The position numbers and the translations under genes were made by a program. 64,000 bases of DNA from Psettodes erumei (taxonomy: Eukaryota > Chordata > Actinopteri > Pleuronectiformes > Psettodidae): NCBI GenBank assembly GCA_016785225.1, contig JAFBJZ010000371.1:1868001-1932000 (forward strand), given 5' to 3'. Under the pieces are notes generated by a model. That model was not told the origin of the DNA. It ran no database searches and was given only the letters and a program-made list of their open reading frames with translations. This document shows, piece by piece, positions 1 to 14,300 of the stretch. How positions within the stretch are numbered: position 1 is the first letter of the stretch; each line of letters starts with the position of its first letter.

Positions 1-915
1 ATCTCATACAACGGCAGAGAATTAACTGACCATTCAGACTTTTCTATTTATTTACATTTCATGTGATGAAGAAAACCTCTCCTGCATTTTAAACTATGCA
101 CGTGTGCCCAGTTTTGCAGGTTCATCTTGCACTTTTACACAAACACACAGACGAAAGAAAGCTGACGCCAAAGTAATATTAAGGACCGACTGATGCTCTT
201 TTAGGATAGAATAGCTGCGTACCACCACTTCTCACAATTTGCACACGGCGCTGAAAAAATGAAACGCAACAATTTAAACTATCAGCTGGTTTTAAAGTCA
301 TGTTTTATGCAACAAAAATCCCTGGTCCTATTTTACAGTAAAGTCCAGTTCTTTCTGCTTTTCTTAATCTGTGAGATCTGGATTTTCAGTTGGACAAAAC
401 AAAGTCTTTGAAAACATCATTGTGGGATCTTATTACATGTTTTGGCTTTCATAAAGTCAACCAAATTATTGATCAATTAATGGAGTGAATAATCAGAAGA
501 TTAATGGACAGATAGTTAATTTGGGTGAATTTCATAGTGATGCCGCTGTGAGCAACACAGCGTTCGTGTTATTGCGTCAAGAGTTCAGCCGTGTCGACCA
601 TAACCCCGCTGCTTTTGCTGCTGGTTTCAAAATTCTGCCCGAGCTCAGGTGAAAACGTGAAACAGAGGCTGCCCAGCCAGAAAATCGTAATTAAAGTTAA
701 ACTCGTGGCACCTCCTCACGAGACGCACACACCAACAAACACGCAGACGAAATGATGTCACCCGCTGCACAACAGCAAACACCTGATGAGGAGTCTGCAG
801 ACGCTCGGCGGCGCGCAGCTACGTGTTATTAACTGCGCCTCCAAAACAATCATCTGTCTCTGCCGGTCTGCGCTTTTCCAGCCCGGGTCCGACCACACGA
901 ACGCGACGCGACCTC

Positions 916-946
<31 letters not shown>

Positions 947-3900
947 ACCAGTAATCAAAGGCTGCAGCCATCCTCATGCAATAATTAACATTCACATTGT
1001 TCTGCACGCTGCACACCCCCCCCCAACTCATTTAATATATAACTATAATAAAGACCGAGATCAGTTTTGATCAAACTCTCGACTCAGCCGCAGTGACGTG
1101 AGCTAACGTTAGCGTGCGAAGACGCAGCAACCGTCAGGGGATAAGTCTGAGCCATTTAAAAAGTGATGAGGCAGCTGCGTGCATTCCAGAGCGCCATCAT
1201 TAGCTATTGTTAGCAGCCAAAATTAGCCTTCGACTGTGACGCGTTTAGCAGAGGAGCGTGGGTGTGACACAAAAGTTTATTGTTGAGGGTCTGCATCGCG
1301 TCTGCGGTCACTTTGCACAGTGGCTCAATGCTAAAATTAGCAAGTTTGTACATGATCGTTCCTTATAACCGGATCCTTTTCCAACAGTTTGAATTAGCCT
1401 GAAGAGATGGCTGAGGTTACTGTTTTTTATTACCACTACATGTGTGGAACTGATGAACACTGTGCTTTTAATGTTGTTCTCATTGTTGATGGTTTAATTC
1501 TTCTTCTTTTTCTCTTTAGATATTTTATGACTGCGATCAACCTGCACATCAGACAGAAATCAGCTTTTACCTACATATATCGGGTGCAAAAACAGTATTA
1601 TCTCTGTTAAATTAACAATAATATCCAATAAATACAATAAATCATTGTGCTTAATAGCATAATAGGAACTGTAGGCATTTTTTTTTTTTTTTTTTTTTTT
1701 TTACAGGCCTGGTGGGGGAGCTAGAATTTGTAATACATTTGAAAAGACATGTGGTTAGAAAGGAAAAAAAAAATCACCATATGCTTGGAGGCTGAGTCTT
1801 ATTTTAGCGTCATTTCTCACACTGCATTCAGAGTGAGTTGACGTTACAGCATAAAGCGTCGCACAAACCCATTTCAACCAGTGGGAAACAGAGCATTCAG
1901 TGAATATGTACACAGGCCTGCAAAATCAAACTAAAGCTGCAGAAATGGGTCTTTTCAGTTTTTACCTCTTTTCAGGACATCCAGTGGATCCTCAGAGCGA
2001 GTCAGGGCTTTAGTCCGCATCGGTTACACTTCAGCCAAGTCCAAAAACACACACCGAGAGAGAGAGAGGACCCAAACTACCTCATCCCATCCCCGTCCAC
2101 TGCCCCGCTGCTTCGCACGCCGAGAGACAAGAGAGGAAATACGAGAGGCAGGGAGAAGTGAGATCAGAGGCGCGCGCCGTCCACAATGCGGCCGTTTGTT
2201 ACCGAGGCAGACGGAGACAGACGGGGAGAAATCTGACTTCAGCGGCGAGTCAGTCCCACTCACAACATTCCCCCACCCAAACACAACAACACAACAACAA
2301 GCAGCCCCATTCAGCAACTTCAGAGAGCGAGGGAGAGAAAGAGAGGGAGAGGACAGAGGGAATCGCTGTTGTCCAGCCCGGGTGACGAGGATCTCAGGGG
2401 AGGTTTTTTTTCTCTTTTTCCTCCCAAATGTCACAAAAATAAAATGGGACTTATCAGATGAGCTCTGTCAGGTCAAAGAGACGCACGTGCAAAACTGCGT
2501 GCGTTCAGAAAGGGAGCGGACCGTTCGGCAATGTTGTCAAATCCAACATCTATTGTTGGAGTGGAAGTTGGGACAGAGAGAGAGGAGCTGGGGGGTGGAG
2601 CAGGGGGGCAGATGATGACAGTACGATGATAAACAGTTTCCATTAAAACTTCATTATGGAATGGACGTGATGTACCATGAAGGGTCTTGTGATGTGGCGT
2701 ATCAGAGAGGGTGGGGCTGGTAGTGGTGTGTGTGTGTGTGTGTGTGTGTGGGGGGGTGTAAGATGAGCAACAGGCCATCTTGGTGCAGCATCAGTACAGG
2801 AAATATCACATGTGTGTGTAAAGGGGGGAGCTGGTGGACAGGGCGGAAGTGCTGTTATCACTTCTTCGGGGCAAGTGGTGGTGGTGGTGGGGGGGGTGGG
2901 GGAGGGTTGCAGGGAGAGAAACGACAGGCCGGGTGTTTACCGCTCTTGGCCGTCGCTGCTTTTCATCAGACCAACTTTTTTTTTTCTTTTGTATTATTTC
3001 AGCAGTTGCAAAGACGCACATTACTGTAGATTATATCTCTTGCGGCTAATTAATGTCATTGAAATGAATCTCTGGGCTGCTCCACTATGCAAAGTACTTG
3101 GATTCATTTTTTGATGATACAAGTAACCTTACACATCAGGTCCAGCATTTCCAGTGCTAAGTTGTTCAGTTATGTTTTTTTTTTTAAAAGGTAATCTGTT
3201 CTTATTTTTCCAACCAACTATTCCTGGACCTTTTTTGCCACAAGAAAAGAAAACCTGCATGAATCATTACCTCTTGTTTGACAGGCAGGCACCCGGCTAC
3301 GTGCCGCGGCTATACCAACAAGCTGGCAGAGGACCCAGCATTCATTTGCGGAAATTATTTTTTATTATTATTATTACTACATTATTTTGTTGGATGGAAT
3401 AAATAATAGTATATTAAAGTGAGGTTGAACAAAAAAGAGCTGAAAATGGGACACTGTGTTGGGGCCAGACTTGACTGTGTGACGATGGCGGAGTGTTTAG
3501 AGCGAAAGGAAGGGGTTTTCATTTTCAGAAAAACTAGTTTCACAGGTAACGTTCCCCAACACTGCCATGTAACTCCGCCTAGATCCCGTTTTTTTTTTAT
3601 TAATTGCAAAATGTTGATGCTGAACAACCTTTTCCAGCGTTGCGCATCATGCTCTAGGTTTAATACGTACGTTTGCAGTGACCCAAAGATCATACGACGC
3701 GTCTACTTTATTGGTAGCATGCGTTCCCTCGAGGTAAATATCAATCAATATCAAAAGAGTCTGTCAGCTGGGGACATTATAATTAGATGCTGTCGTAGTG
3801 TTCAAAGAGGCTAAATGTGGCTGCAGATCAGAGGCAGGCGGCTCTAAATACAGGTACAAGTCGTCCCAGGAGAGGAAGAGTCATCACGTCATTCCTCCTC

Positions 3901-4338
3901 CTCTTTTCAGATGCAGTTTACATTTGTAACCGCTCTGCTTCAGCACGTTTTCAAATCGTTCGCTCTGCGCTTCTTGTATGACAGAAGCAAACATAAGTGT
4001 GTATTATTTACCGTCTGAATCACAGAAAGCCATAAAAGTCACTGTTCCTCAAAAGTGCAGCTTCCCGTCTGGGTTGAGGTCAGCGACTGAAGTCATTTCC
4101 TTGTTTTGCTGGCTGTTCAAACACTGTTATTAATGCAACTCTACTGGAAAAGCGGAATATCATGACCGACCCACAGTGTTTAAAGCCTGAGGTGGCGGCA
4201 AAGTCGACTTAATTACCAGAGCTGTGGTCGCCTCACACTGAGCTTGTGCAGAAGAGAAATGGTGGAGAAGAAACTTACAAACTTGTAAAGAAGGGACACA
4301 AAACTCTTGGGCTGGGAAAACAGACAGACACGCATTAA

Positions 4339-4341
<3 letters not shown>

Positions 4342-4370
<29 letters not shown>
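4342..4370 (+). repeat. (AC)n microsatellite
   Basis: Perfect AC run of 29 nt following an A-rich start. Similar shorter runs are at 919-946 (CA), 2726-2750 (GT, continuing into a G run), 4838-4857 (TG), 9648-9667 (AC) and 28087-28109 (AC). Confidence 0.95.
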
Positions 4371-5461
4371 TTCACAGGCAACACTGCTGCTCGCAGAACT
4401 CGAAAATCTGCCACAGATCTGGCGAGGCTGCGACACTAATCCAGTCCCGGCGACAAGTTTGATCAAACTCAGCTGATCGGCCCCACACGGGCTCCTGTCA
4501 CCGCCATCCGCAGAAGTCGGTGCCAACATCGTGACCGTCACCCGTTTGTCATTAACAAGATCGGACAAGTCGGGGCGGGAAGCGCCGCACCACAAATGTG
4601 CACGTTAGCAGCTCTCGCTGCACGGCCTCAGCGCTGAAAACAAAGAGAGAGAAGAGGAAGACGAGACCTTTTTCTTTTTCGAGGGTAACGTTAGAACCAA
4701 AGAGACATTTAAAGTCACGCGTGCGTTTGATTTGATTTACTCACGCAAGAGGAAATGGCGCATTTGTCACGGACTATTTTCAGCGGCAGATTAATCCACA
4801 TTTGTGGCTGTGGTGAGTTTTTTTGTTCTGGCAGGACGTGTGTGTGTGTGTGTGTGTCTAATGATTTCTGAGCGGCCACAGGGAGTCGTTTGATACATTA
4901 TTCAATAAGACTAGGTGTGAAGCCGGGGATCAATACGTTCTGTTCAATCTGACACGAGCTGCGAAAAATATAAAACGGAGTCCAGATGAAGCAGAAACCG
5001 CCGCGGGTAAAAGAAAACCGTTTCGTGACCAAACGCCGCTCTGTTCTGCCGTGAAGGCCGACAGCAGCAGCATGATCCTTGCCCTTTAGGGAGGACAGAC
5101 GGGCAATTAGCCCGGCCGCTACGGCGTGGATGTCAGCGGGCGGCTTCAACCCCCCCAAAAAAACCCTGCCGGGCCCCTCCTTCCAAGCTCCAGTCCACGC
5201 ACCTACACACACAAAGCCCGCAGATTGGTTCACAAGCTGGTGCACAACAACACCAACAAGTGTCCCGGTTTGAAGCGCGGTATCTGAAATAGAGAGCGCT
5301 GCCTCCTCTCCTCTCGTTCAGCGTCAGGAGATAAAGAGAGCGAGAGGAGCGAGCGCTGCTGAATAATGCAGGGAGGTAAGCGAGCTGCCGACGGCGCTGT
5401 CCAGGAGAGGGCTGCAGTCCTCCGGCACCAGCAGCTCCAGAGTCGTTATAAATCCAAACTG

Positions 5462-5492
5462 CTCCTCCTCCTCCTCCTCCTCCTCCTCCTCC
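5462..5492 (+). repeat. (TCC)n trinucleotide repeat
   Basis: About ten TCC units. Open frames across it (poly-Glu on minus) are compositional. Confidence 0.9.
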
Positions 5493-6230
5493 CTCCTCCG
5501 CCTGGCACCAGATAAACTCTGCTGCAGAGTAGGGCTCTGTCTGTGCCTGACCGGTTTTACCTGCACATCCTCCCGGGTTCTGGACGTGAGCGCTAACGTA
5601 AGAGAGGAAAACTACCACCGTTTGACGAACACCCGGATTAAAACCTCCCCAAGCCGGATAAACTCTAGGGACCAGAATCGGGAACTGTTAGTTTGGATTT
5701 TAACAGCTGATGAGTTACATGCAAGAGTCACAGAGCCTGAAACATAATAATATAACTAATAAAAGATGACTATTGTTCTAAAGATGATACAGTCAATTTC
5801 TGAATTGATTAGATGAAGGTGAGGATTTGCTGTTTTTCATTATCTGAGTAAACTAACTACGGCACAAATTAAAAACTGATAAAAATTGAATGGGATTTTT
5901 AAAAATATATATATATTTTCAGTAGTTCAATAGTTGAATAGTTTCAGCCACACGGGTGATACTGTTGCATTGGGCGTCATGTTCGTCCATCGCAATAAAC
6001 ATGAAGGTGACTCCGTGTTGACATTATTCTATTTGTTCTGACAACGTGGAAGGGAAATAAACTGCTGTGTCGTATTTCGCTCAGTGCAAGAGGAGGTAAA
6101 CTAGTTTGATATAAAGCTTGGATTCCACAGACGACACCCATTACTGGAATACGATTGGTCTTCGTGGGATGTGTTGAAAATGATAGAGCCTAATAATTTG
6201 GTTTGCACGACAAACGACTTGCTGATTCTG

Positions 6231-6231
<1 letters not shown>

Positions 6232-6265
<34 letters not shown>
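6232..6265 (+). repeat. (CA)17 microsatellite
   Basis: Perfect CA run upstream of a complementary TG array at 6392-6433. Confidence 0.95.
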
Positions 6266-6267
<2 letters not shown>

Positions 6268-6391
6268 CATAGTCATCATCAGGGCTCCACACCCTCATCA
6301 CGGGATGACACACTAGCAACCTCTGCTAGCACCTGACACCCACTCATTGCAGGCCTTAGCGCAACACCTTCAGGTCTGCACAGCACCTGCA

Positions 6392-6401
6392 GTGTGTGTC
6401 T

Positions 6402-6456
<55 letters not shown>
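6392..6456 (+). repeat. Compound (TG)n(AG)n microsatellite
   Basis: Interrupted TG units (6392-6405), a perfect TG run to 6433, then AG units to about 6456. Confidence 0.95.
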
Positions 6457-6457
<1 letters not shown>

Positions 6458-7049
6458 CCCATATCTGTTGGAGGCCACCTCTAAATCTGCCTGCATTGAT
6501 CCGAGCCAAGGTGAATTTCTCCGCGGGGCCGATGGACGGAGATAAAGACGAGGGGCAAATGGAAAAGTGCAAATCTTTTCCCGGGCAGTCGATAAAGCGC
6601 CGGAAAATCTCTCTGTGCCAGCATCTTGGCCTTAAGACCTGATCTCTCTCACACACACACACACTTACCTGCCTCACAGGTACGTGCCATCGAGTGTACA
6701 AACGGCGACTAACAGCAGCACGGGTAGCTGCACTTTGGAGCTGGAGGCTAAGTGCAGTTCGCTCACAGAAAAAGCTTCCACTTTCAAAAATCAATAAATC
6801 ATTAAAACATGAATTTGGCGGCATTAAAGTTGTTACTGTAGACAAACAAGAACCACTGCCACGTTGGCTGACCTGCTTTTGTCAGGCCTCCAAAGTGCAA
6901 CCACTTGTTTTGATTCCATAATTCCCAAGACTCAATTTTTCACTTTTGCTCACTGACACTTGAATCAACTCTTTCTATACTTCATTATTACGGAGTCAAA
7001 AATCCAGCTTCATAGTCTTTAATCAAGACAGTGATGTTTTCCTGGATTT

Positions 7050-7290
7050 AAAGGAACAGTCTGACATTTATTTGATGAACAGTCAGATGAGCAAAGGCCG
7101 CTGTCACCACTGTCATGACACGAAAGCTCAGAGTCAGAGCCACAAGACGATTAGCCTAGCTTAGCATACTGGAAGCAGCCTGGTTCTGGCCAAGGTTAAA
7201 AATCCTTTCGACCCCTCTAAATCCAACTAGATTAAAAAAGTTTCATTTTGTTTTTGTAACTCATACAAAATTGACTGATTACCTTGCACG
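7050..7290. mobile_element. Partial copy of the 39320-type repeat
   Basis: Begins AAAGGAACAGTCTGACATTT. An interior segment at 7148-7206 contains TTAGCCTAGCTTAGCATACT, then GGAAGCAGCCTGG and CCAAGGTTAAAAATCC, then CTCATACAAAA. Same family as 39320. The right inverted end was not found. Confidence 0.6.
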
Positions 7291-10200
7291 GTGGTCGTGT
7301 CGATTGAAAGGAAGGAAGGTGATCGGACGTGTGAATGTTATTTGAAAGGGTTCGGCAGAGGCGCTACAACCTTCACAGTTCTTATTAAAAACAGTTTAGC
7401 GTCACAGAGCACTAATCGACACCTGCGCATCAGTTCAAGAGGTTAAGTTGTTATTTAGCTGCGGCGTGAAACTTCTCCGATCACCGGCCCCCGGCGAAAA
7501 GCCCAACGGCTAATTCGACCTTGCGCCTGCATGCCTGGATGTTAACATCTGCCTCCATCTATCATTCTCCAGCAATCGCTCAGGACAAAAGTGACTTCTA
7601 CGCCAAATATTGACTTCCCAGTGGAACCGGAGCCGCAGCGCTTCCCTGCCCCGTTTAATCGGCCCTCCGTGAGTGCGCTACTGGGGTTAGCTGATGAATT
7701 AAAGCAGTTACCAAAGCCAGCTGCTGAGAGACAAAGAGCATTCTACCTGAGTGAAAAGCCTTTGTAAAAGTCTTGGCTTTCAGAGCAGGTACGCCGGGCC
7801 GTTTACGCCGGCCTCTTTTGCATAAATGTCTCCACACTTAATGGATTGCTTTACGACACCCAGGGAAACGCTTTATGGCACAAAACCAAGAAGAGGCGAC
7901 ATTTTCCACCTTTAAAAGAAGACTAAGGGACTGAAAGGATGATTAATAATTTCATTTCTAACATTCAGTCAAGTTCAGAAGAGTTGATCCAGGTAAAACA
8001 GAATAATAACTACATTTTAGGCCAATTTGGGGATCCACAAACCTGGCAATATGACTGAAAATGACAAATGGCAAATTATCGGCAGCAGCATCCTAATTAC
8101 AACGCAATTTAGGAAGAAACCTGCAAGAAGCACCGCTTTACCTGCCCATCAGCCCCTTGTTTCAATTTACGCCAGTCATTTGTTGCGTGAGGAGCACCGA
8201 AGTAAGAAGCCAATGAGATGGGGTAAACTCGTGGCTGTGAGAAGAAACACCAGCGACACAGTCGACACAGGCGATCGGACGCAGCCTGGTCCAACCAGGA
8301 CACGAGACGACGGGTCAGGGGTCACAAGGGCGCCGCCTCATTACAGCGCGGGCCGTGCTTCATTATTCATTGCACACCAGAGAAATGCAACTGCAGCACA
8401 CACACACATATGTACACACATCCCACAGCAACAGAGCTATTACAGTGGTGGCTCCAGGGAAATGTCGCCCTGACTCAGAGAAAAGCCATGGAGACGGTTC
8501 ACCCCATCCACAGTGACATCCAGTGCAAAATAATTACGCTGTTCCGCGCCAGAAAAAAAGTTAAATGCACGAGTGTGAAGGTGTCACATGATGACCGTGT
8601 TGGCGTGAAATAGGAGGCGAAGACTACTAAGCGTAAGAGCTAAATGACAACAAATCAAACACACAAACTGCCAATAGGTTTCTCCTAAAGAGAACTCATG
8701 CCCTTTGATTTTAGACACTGATGTTTGACACTAATTGTTCTGACGGCAAAAGATTTTTTTTTCTGCGTGATGAATGTGTGTGAAACTAACAAATGGACGC
8801 AAACTTCCTGCAGCGACCAGGTGCGTGAAGGCGATAAATTGGGGTGTTATCTCTCGCAGGGCCAGAATTACTTCTGTCACCGATTGAAACGCAAACAAAA
8901 AATTGACCAAATCAAGGTTGAAGGGTGAGGCAGCTTTCACTCACGAACTGTGCAACAAGCAGACGCTCTTCATATGAGAGGTTGGACTGGATAATCAGTT
9001 TTAATAAGAAGTGGAGGTCGGTTCAACCTGACCCTGGAAACATTCACAAGGCTCGAAAACCCTCTGGATGGCTGCCCTCTCCTCACATCGTGATGCAGCA
9101 CGGACCACACTATCCATTCGGCGCTACTGTGTTAGTGACTTAATGGACTGTTGCATGAGCAACTGTACCATACGTGCACGCACCTCCGAATCTGGCTGCT
9201 GCCCTGCGTCTGGAAGGCGACACCAGTTCCTTAACGATCTGTAGGACCTGCATCCTCACGGGGAGCCGGCGGCGGAGGCGGAGGCAGCCGGAGGTGCCGC
9301 GGGGCAGGGGCGGCCAGTTCTCGCCCTCTCGCCCTCCGCAACCTCATCCCTCCCTGGCTCCTCTTCGGGACTCATCCCCCTTAATCCGCATGGAGACTCC
9401 CGGCTCTGAGGGATCTTGGTCTCAGCATGCCAGAGGAGGGGCGGGGGGACCGTGGCTCTTCCGTGGCTCTTCCACCCAGCGATTGAGCAGAGGCGGACGC
9501 TTCTCCGGGAGTTAAAAACAAAACATCCTTTTCTTTAAAATGTCCTTTCTCCAGATGCCGAGAAACTCTCCCGCACTCGAATGTTCCTCAGATGCTCTTT
9601 GCTTATATTTCACTAGAAAAACTCCCCAAGCACAGCCCCAGCAGCAAACACACACACACACACACACTACCTGATGAATGCTTCACCTGCTCCCAACGCC
9701 GCCCCTTTTGTCCCCGTGAATCAGCCTCGGCTGAACTAACGCCAGCTGCTGAAAGTAGCGGAGGGCGTTCGCCGGCCGAGCGCGTTCGTCTCTCGCGTCG
9801 ACGTGTGCGTGAGCGCGCCGCTCGGCTGGAGAGCTTTCAACGCGCTCTGCATGTGGTGGGGAGGCAGAGCAGAGCTCTTCTCTCTCTCTCTCTCTTTTTC
9901 TTCCTGTCCGTTTCTTTCCCCCGTGGCTCCGGCACCTGGTCGCTGTGGATCAGCGGATGCCTCTCAACTGCCCGGCTCTCTGTTCTCCTCCCTCATCCGT
10001 CTCTCTCCCCCCACCCATCGCCCTCTCCTCCCTCGGTCCTGCGATGCTTCACTCGCTGTCCTCGACTCGCATCCTTTAAAATTCAAATTAATGAGCGTTG
10101 CCAGCGCTCACTCACCCACAGCATCTCCCTCTCTCCCTTCCTCTCTCTGCTTTCCTGCACTCCCTCTCCCCTCCGAGCATGCCACTTTCTGTCTTGCCCA

Positions 10201-10689
10201 CCCCCCTCCCTTTTTTCTTGTGTACATTAAACGCGGAGCTGAGAACATGAGCAGAATGTAAAAGGGGTAAACGTAAGAGAGAGAACTCCTCCCTGTGATA
10301 AAGAATCGTAATAGCGTTTCAAGAAAGCAAATTACCGATGAAATTCGGGCTCTTTGACATAGAGGATTCCAAAAAAATCCATTCGCACTGCCAGAGCTGC
10401 CATCGCATCAAGGAACACACTCTGTAATTAATCCCCAACGATTAACTTTGGGAGCTGAAAGCAGGTGATTGTGCCGTCTGAACTTCTTCTGGATGCTTCT
10501 GCAGCCTTTCATGGAGCAGATGACTGCGTCCTCCTGCTTCTGTGTAGATGATATAAATGGTACAGCTCTACACAGGTTCGCCACATCAGACATCCAAGTA
10601 TTTATAGTTGGTCCACATGGCCGCACTTGAAGCTGGCTGTTGTTGTGAGGTATAAACGCTGTCGCCCTCAGTTGTCTCCACAAAGGGGG
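7291..10689. other. Intergenic, partly CpG-rich
   Basis: A CpG-rich block at about 9170-10120 turns pyrimidine-rich toward its right end (9870-10200). The frame at 9592-10230 reflects this composition. No splice-bounded exon that I can support. Confidence 0.65.
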
Positions 10690-10900
10690 GAGATTGTGGA
10701 GCTGTGCAACTCTCTGACAAACCGTTTTGGCGAAGTGGACCGGCAGCTTTGGGTTGTTTTCAGTCAATTTCTCATCATCTGCTGCTGGTGTCTCCTTTGG
10801 CGGGGTTCCTCAGGGATCAATCCCTGGTTTTGCTATGTTTTCCCGATATACAGTACAACACCAACATCTGGGCCTTTATAAGGTTGTTGTGCAGCTTGTG
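10690..10900 (+). mobile_element. Decayed LINE reverse-transcriptase fragment
   Basis: A plus-strand frame reads FSVNFSSSAAGVSFGGVPQG then SIPGFAMFSRY. GVPQGS (10802-10819) followed by a hydrophobic stretch and Tyr matches the conserved RT block (GVPQGSILGPLLFSLY) of L2/CR1/Rex-type non-LTR retrotransposons. ILGP has become IPGF, and no YADD box follows in frame, so the copy is dead and short. Boundaries are approximate. Confidence 0.55.
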
Positions 10901-11309
10901 CGCTCCTCTGCTTGCAGCAAGGCTTAACAATTATTGCAGCCGTGATGGCTCACCGTAGCACAAACTTAAAACATGGAAACGTTATCCTGTTTTGAACACA
11001 CTGCAAGTTGGTGAATCTCGTTGCCCATCAAGACTTTTGAAATAACTTCATTTATATAGGAAGCGGGAAGGGATATTGCTTCTTTTGCTGACAGATTTCT
11101 AGTTGCTTGTCTCCAGAAATTATGAACTTTGGGGCTCAACTATGAGCAAAACCGACTGACGTGATGAGGATCTACACTCCCGCCCTTTCACTGGATTAGA
11201 TTAGATCAGATCCAATATGTTTTATTACACCAGGCACAAATGTCATTATAATGTTTGGTAGCTCCACCTCTCATTAGCTGTAAGTACATCTTTCCCTCTT
11301 CAATTTGTG

Positions 11310-11346
<37 letters not shown>
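11310..11346 (+). repeat. Compound (TC)n(AC)n microsatellite
   Basis: TC units followed by CA units; a similar compound array is at 12017-12051. Confidence 0.93.
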
Positions 11347-14300
11347 TTATTCCATCTGTAATCAGTCCACATACTGTATGTCCTCTCTAACTGCATCATC
11401 TTGCTATAATCAGTCCATTTGTACTTCCAGTTGGAAGTATAAATGGACAGTACCTCATGCTATAATTTGGGTTAGACCACTTTGAGGCTGTTGACCTTTG
11501 ACTTTAATTTTACATCCAGGTGGCATCAGTAACTTATGTATTATTCATTTAAAAATGTGAAAATTAAAACAAAAATAAAAATATTACATTTCACTGAAAG
11601 GAAAAAGAAACAGTAATATCCACATAATCAAATATATTTTTAAAGATTTTTGGGTGGCCCTAACCTTAGAGAAACAACCCCTCTTCATTACCCCTTCCTC
11701 CTCCTCCTCTTCTTCTTCTTCTCGAGTGAATGTTGTTCTCCTACGTATCTCTATCTGAGCCGGTCAGAAGATGGACAGTCCCTAAAAGTGACCTTGAGCA
11801 GCGAGATTGACGCACACCTTTCGAGGTAACGTGAAAACGCGCCGTGCTCGCCGCCATGTTGATCGGGAGGGTACGCACGTACCCATCCGAGGACAGCGCA
11901 GCGTGCAGAGAGGAGCAGCTGCTGTGAAGCCGATCCAGCAGCCATGTTCATTTTTTATGCTAATGTAGTCACTGTTAAAGACACTCTGTCTGTCTAATGA
12001 AGACATGTTTCTCTAGCTCTCTCTCTCTCTCTCTCTCGCACACACACACACTTTCTCCCTCTCACATACAGTACATTCCATCGAACGCACGCTTTGCGGT
12101 GAAGTGCCTTTGTATTCGTCAGTGCCACCGAGTCAGGAGGTCCACTTACTGCGTCGCCGGGCTGGAGTTGGCGGAGCTGCTGTTGCTATGCCTCAGACCC
12201 ACCGTTGCTAGGCTGTGACCCCCACTACATGGGGTGAAAGCCTGGCCTTTTGAGAAACACAAATGGCGATGACGACCTTTCAGCGACCGCAGGCATTCAC
12301 GGACAAATGAGCCTCCCAGCTACGGGGAGCATTGCACAACATTACAAGCATTAAAACCGAGCGGGCTTAATGTTTTCTGCTCGCACTGCTGCAGGTGGAT
12401 GTGCCTCAGCATCTCACACACCTGTTGTGGTTTTGCTGCCGCAGCGGGTCCCTTGGTGGCTCCTTAAAATCAAGCAGTGTTTACTTATGAGTGGGAAGTT
12501 GTTTCTCTGTTATGATTTGACATAAACCTCCAGTATTTGGTAAAAAAATGTGGAAAAAATATGTGATACTGCAATTTTTTAAGACGAGTTCATGTGTTTA
12601 CACTTCATCTTTGAATTTGTTCATACGTGTCAGAATTTCTCAGAGCAGGAAAGCCTGTGAGACAGCACTTAAAGCTGCATTCATCAGAAGACTTGTGAAA
12701 TAAGTTATTTATTTTAAATTTATGTCGGCTGAGAACTTCAAACTTGTACTAACAGTCACGTAACACAACGTTGTGGTTGTGCGTGTGACGTGTGTGATTG
12801 CAGATGTGTGCGTTCTGTCTGACATCCTTTAGGCTCAACACTGACTGCCTGATTAGTTCAGGGAAACTTTTAGGAAGAATTTACAAAGGCAATGGAAAAC
12901 ACAGTGACACAGAAGAGACATAACACGGAGGAACGTGTGAAATTTGACCCGAGAATGAGAGAAAAGAGGCTGCGAGATGCAGAAGGTGTCAGGAAAAAAA
13001 AGACTGAAGTGTCATAATTTCTCAAAATGAGTCGAGAACTGTCACGACAGGCTGAATGAACATCTCTGCCGCCTGACGGTAAAGACAAGCGTGAAAAGTT
13101 TGTTTTCGGCTTGATGGCCGCACCGCTTCTTTGTATCCAACTTCATCTCCGTCTTTGGGGAAATAACGGCCGTACTTTCATGACCCCCAGCCTTCTGCCT
13201 CTCTGCTTGCACCGCAAAAGAAAAAAAGTATCAACCCCAATTTTACAGAATCCGCCTCCTCACTCACACACCAATCGCAGACCTCACAGCGGTGTGAACG
13301 CACACGCTCCTTTGTTGGCCCAATGTTGGCGTTCGGTCGGAAGGGTGATTGAATTAGGCTGGGTGCTGATTGCTCTGCACATTGATTAATGCTGCCCGCT
13401 GCGCCTCGGTGCGTCGCGGCGCTCGGGGGGCCCCCCGCCGCTGAATGCCAATGAGACGGGGAGCAACTCGCCACATTTCAACGGATGCGTGTCAGCTCTT
13501 AATCGAGCTCATACACTCACGGTTATGCTCCGCGTACATCTGCGTAGAGAGACGGGCGGGTTGCGTGGCCCGCACTGACGCTTTTAGCCGAGGTAGTACG
13601 AAACCTGGTCCAGTCCGCTAAAACAAAACACAATCCAGAAATCCATTCTTCTTCTCTGCTCCAAAACAGCAGCCTACATAGGAAGTTTTTGCTGTGCAGC
13701 CACTGGCAACTACTATTGTAGAGCAGAGAAGAAGGACTCTTACCGGTCTATTTAAACATTTGAATGTCTCTATCGGATCAGTACACAGGTGAGGTATTCT
13801 CAGACGGGCACAGGCATTTCTTGTTACTTGCAAGAGTGCAATGATGGAGCTGAAGTGCCGTCTAAATGTTTTTAAAAACTCTGCAGCGTCAACTAACCGT
13901 CACCAACCCGGTAACACAAAGTAAACGCAAACACCAGCATCTCAGTTTGTACGTCCCCCTCCACACCACGGCAGTCTGCAGCGGCTCCTCTGACACAATC
14001 AAGTGCAGAGTTTGGCGTCAGCTCTTTGAAAGGTTGCGATTAGTTCAGAACAATTTCATGTCTGTGGATGGAGCCACCATGAAGGGGGGGGGGGGTTACC
14101 CAGAACGCCCTCCTCTCGCTCTCTGACTTTCTCACTCCCTTTCCTCTCCCCTTCCTCTCTCGGCCTGGCGTCGTGCCGCGGCGAGCGAGGGAATGGGAAA
14201 TGGACGGCAAAGAAAAACACGCTGGAACAACATCATCGCTCTCTGCCTCGCGATTTCCTGTTTGCCCTGCCCGTGTCACTTCCTGTTTGAAGTGTGTGGA

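Larger units (their letters stand above)
1..7049. other. Intergenic, no gene recognised
   Basis: AT-rich sequence alternating with CpG-containing stretches (about 2150-2270, 4400-4650, 5000-5420). Contains the microsatellites listed above and a T-run at about 1679-1702. Open frames here are compositional. Confidence 0.7.

Noticed and set aside
6279..6845. 188-codon minus-strand frame containing a CAG|GTAAGT donor at 6668
   Set aside because: Crosses the CA/TG/AG microsatellites. The splice donor is good, but no convincing acceptor or known protein sequence supports an exon.
9592..10230. 212-codon plus-strand frame in a CpG/CT-rich block
   Set aside because: Ser/Pro/Leu/Arg-rich from composition; no domain, no start context or splice structure.
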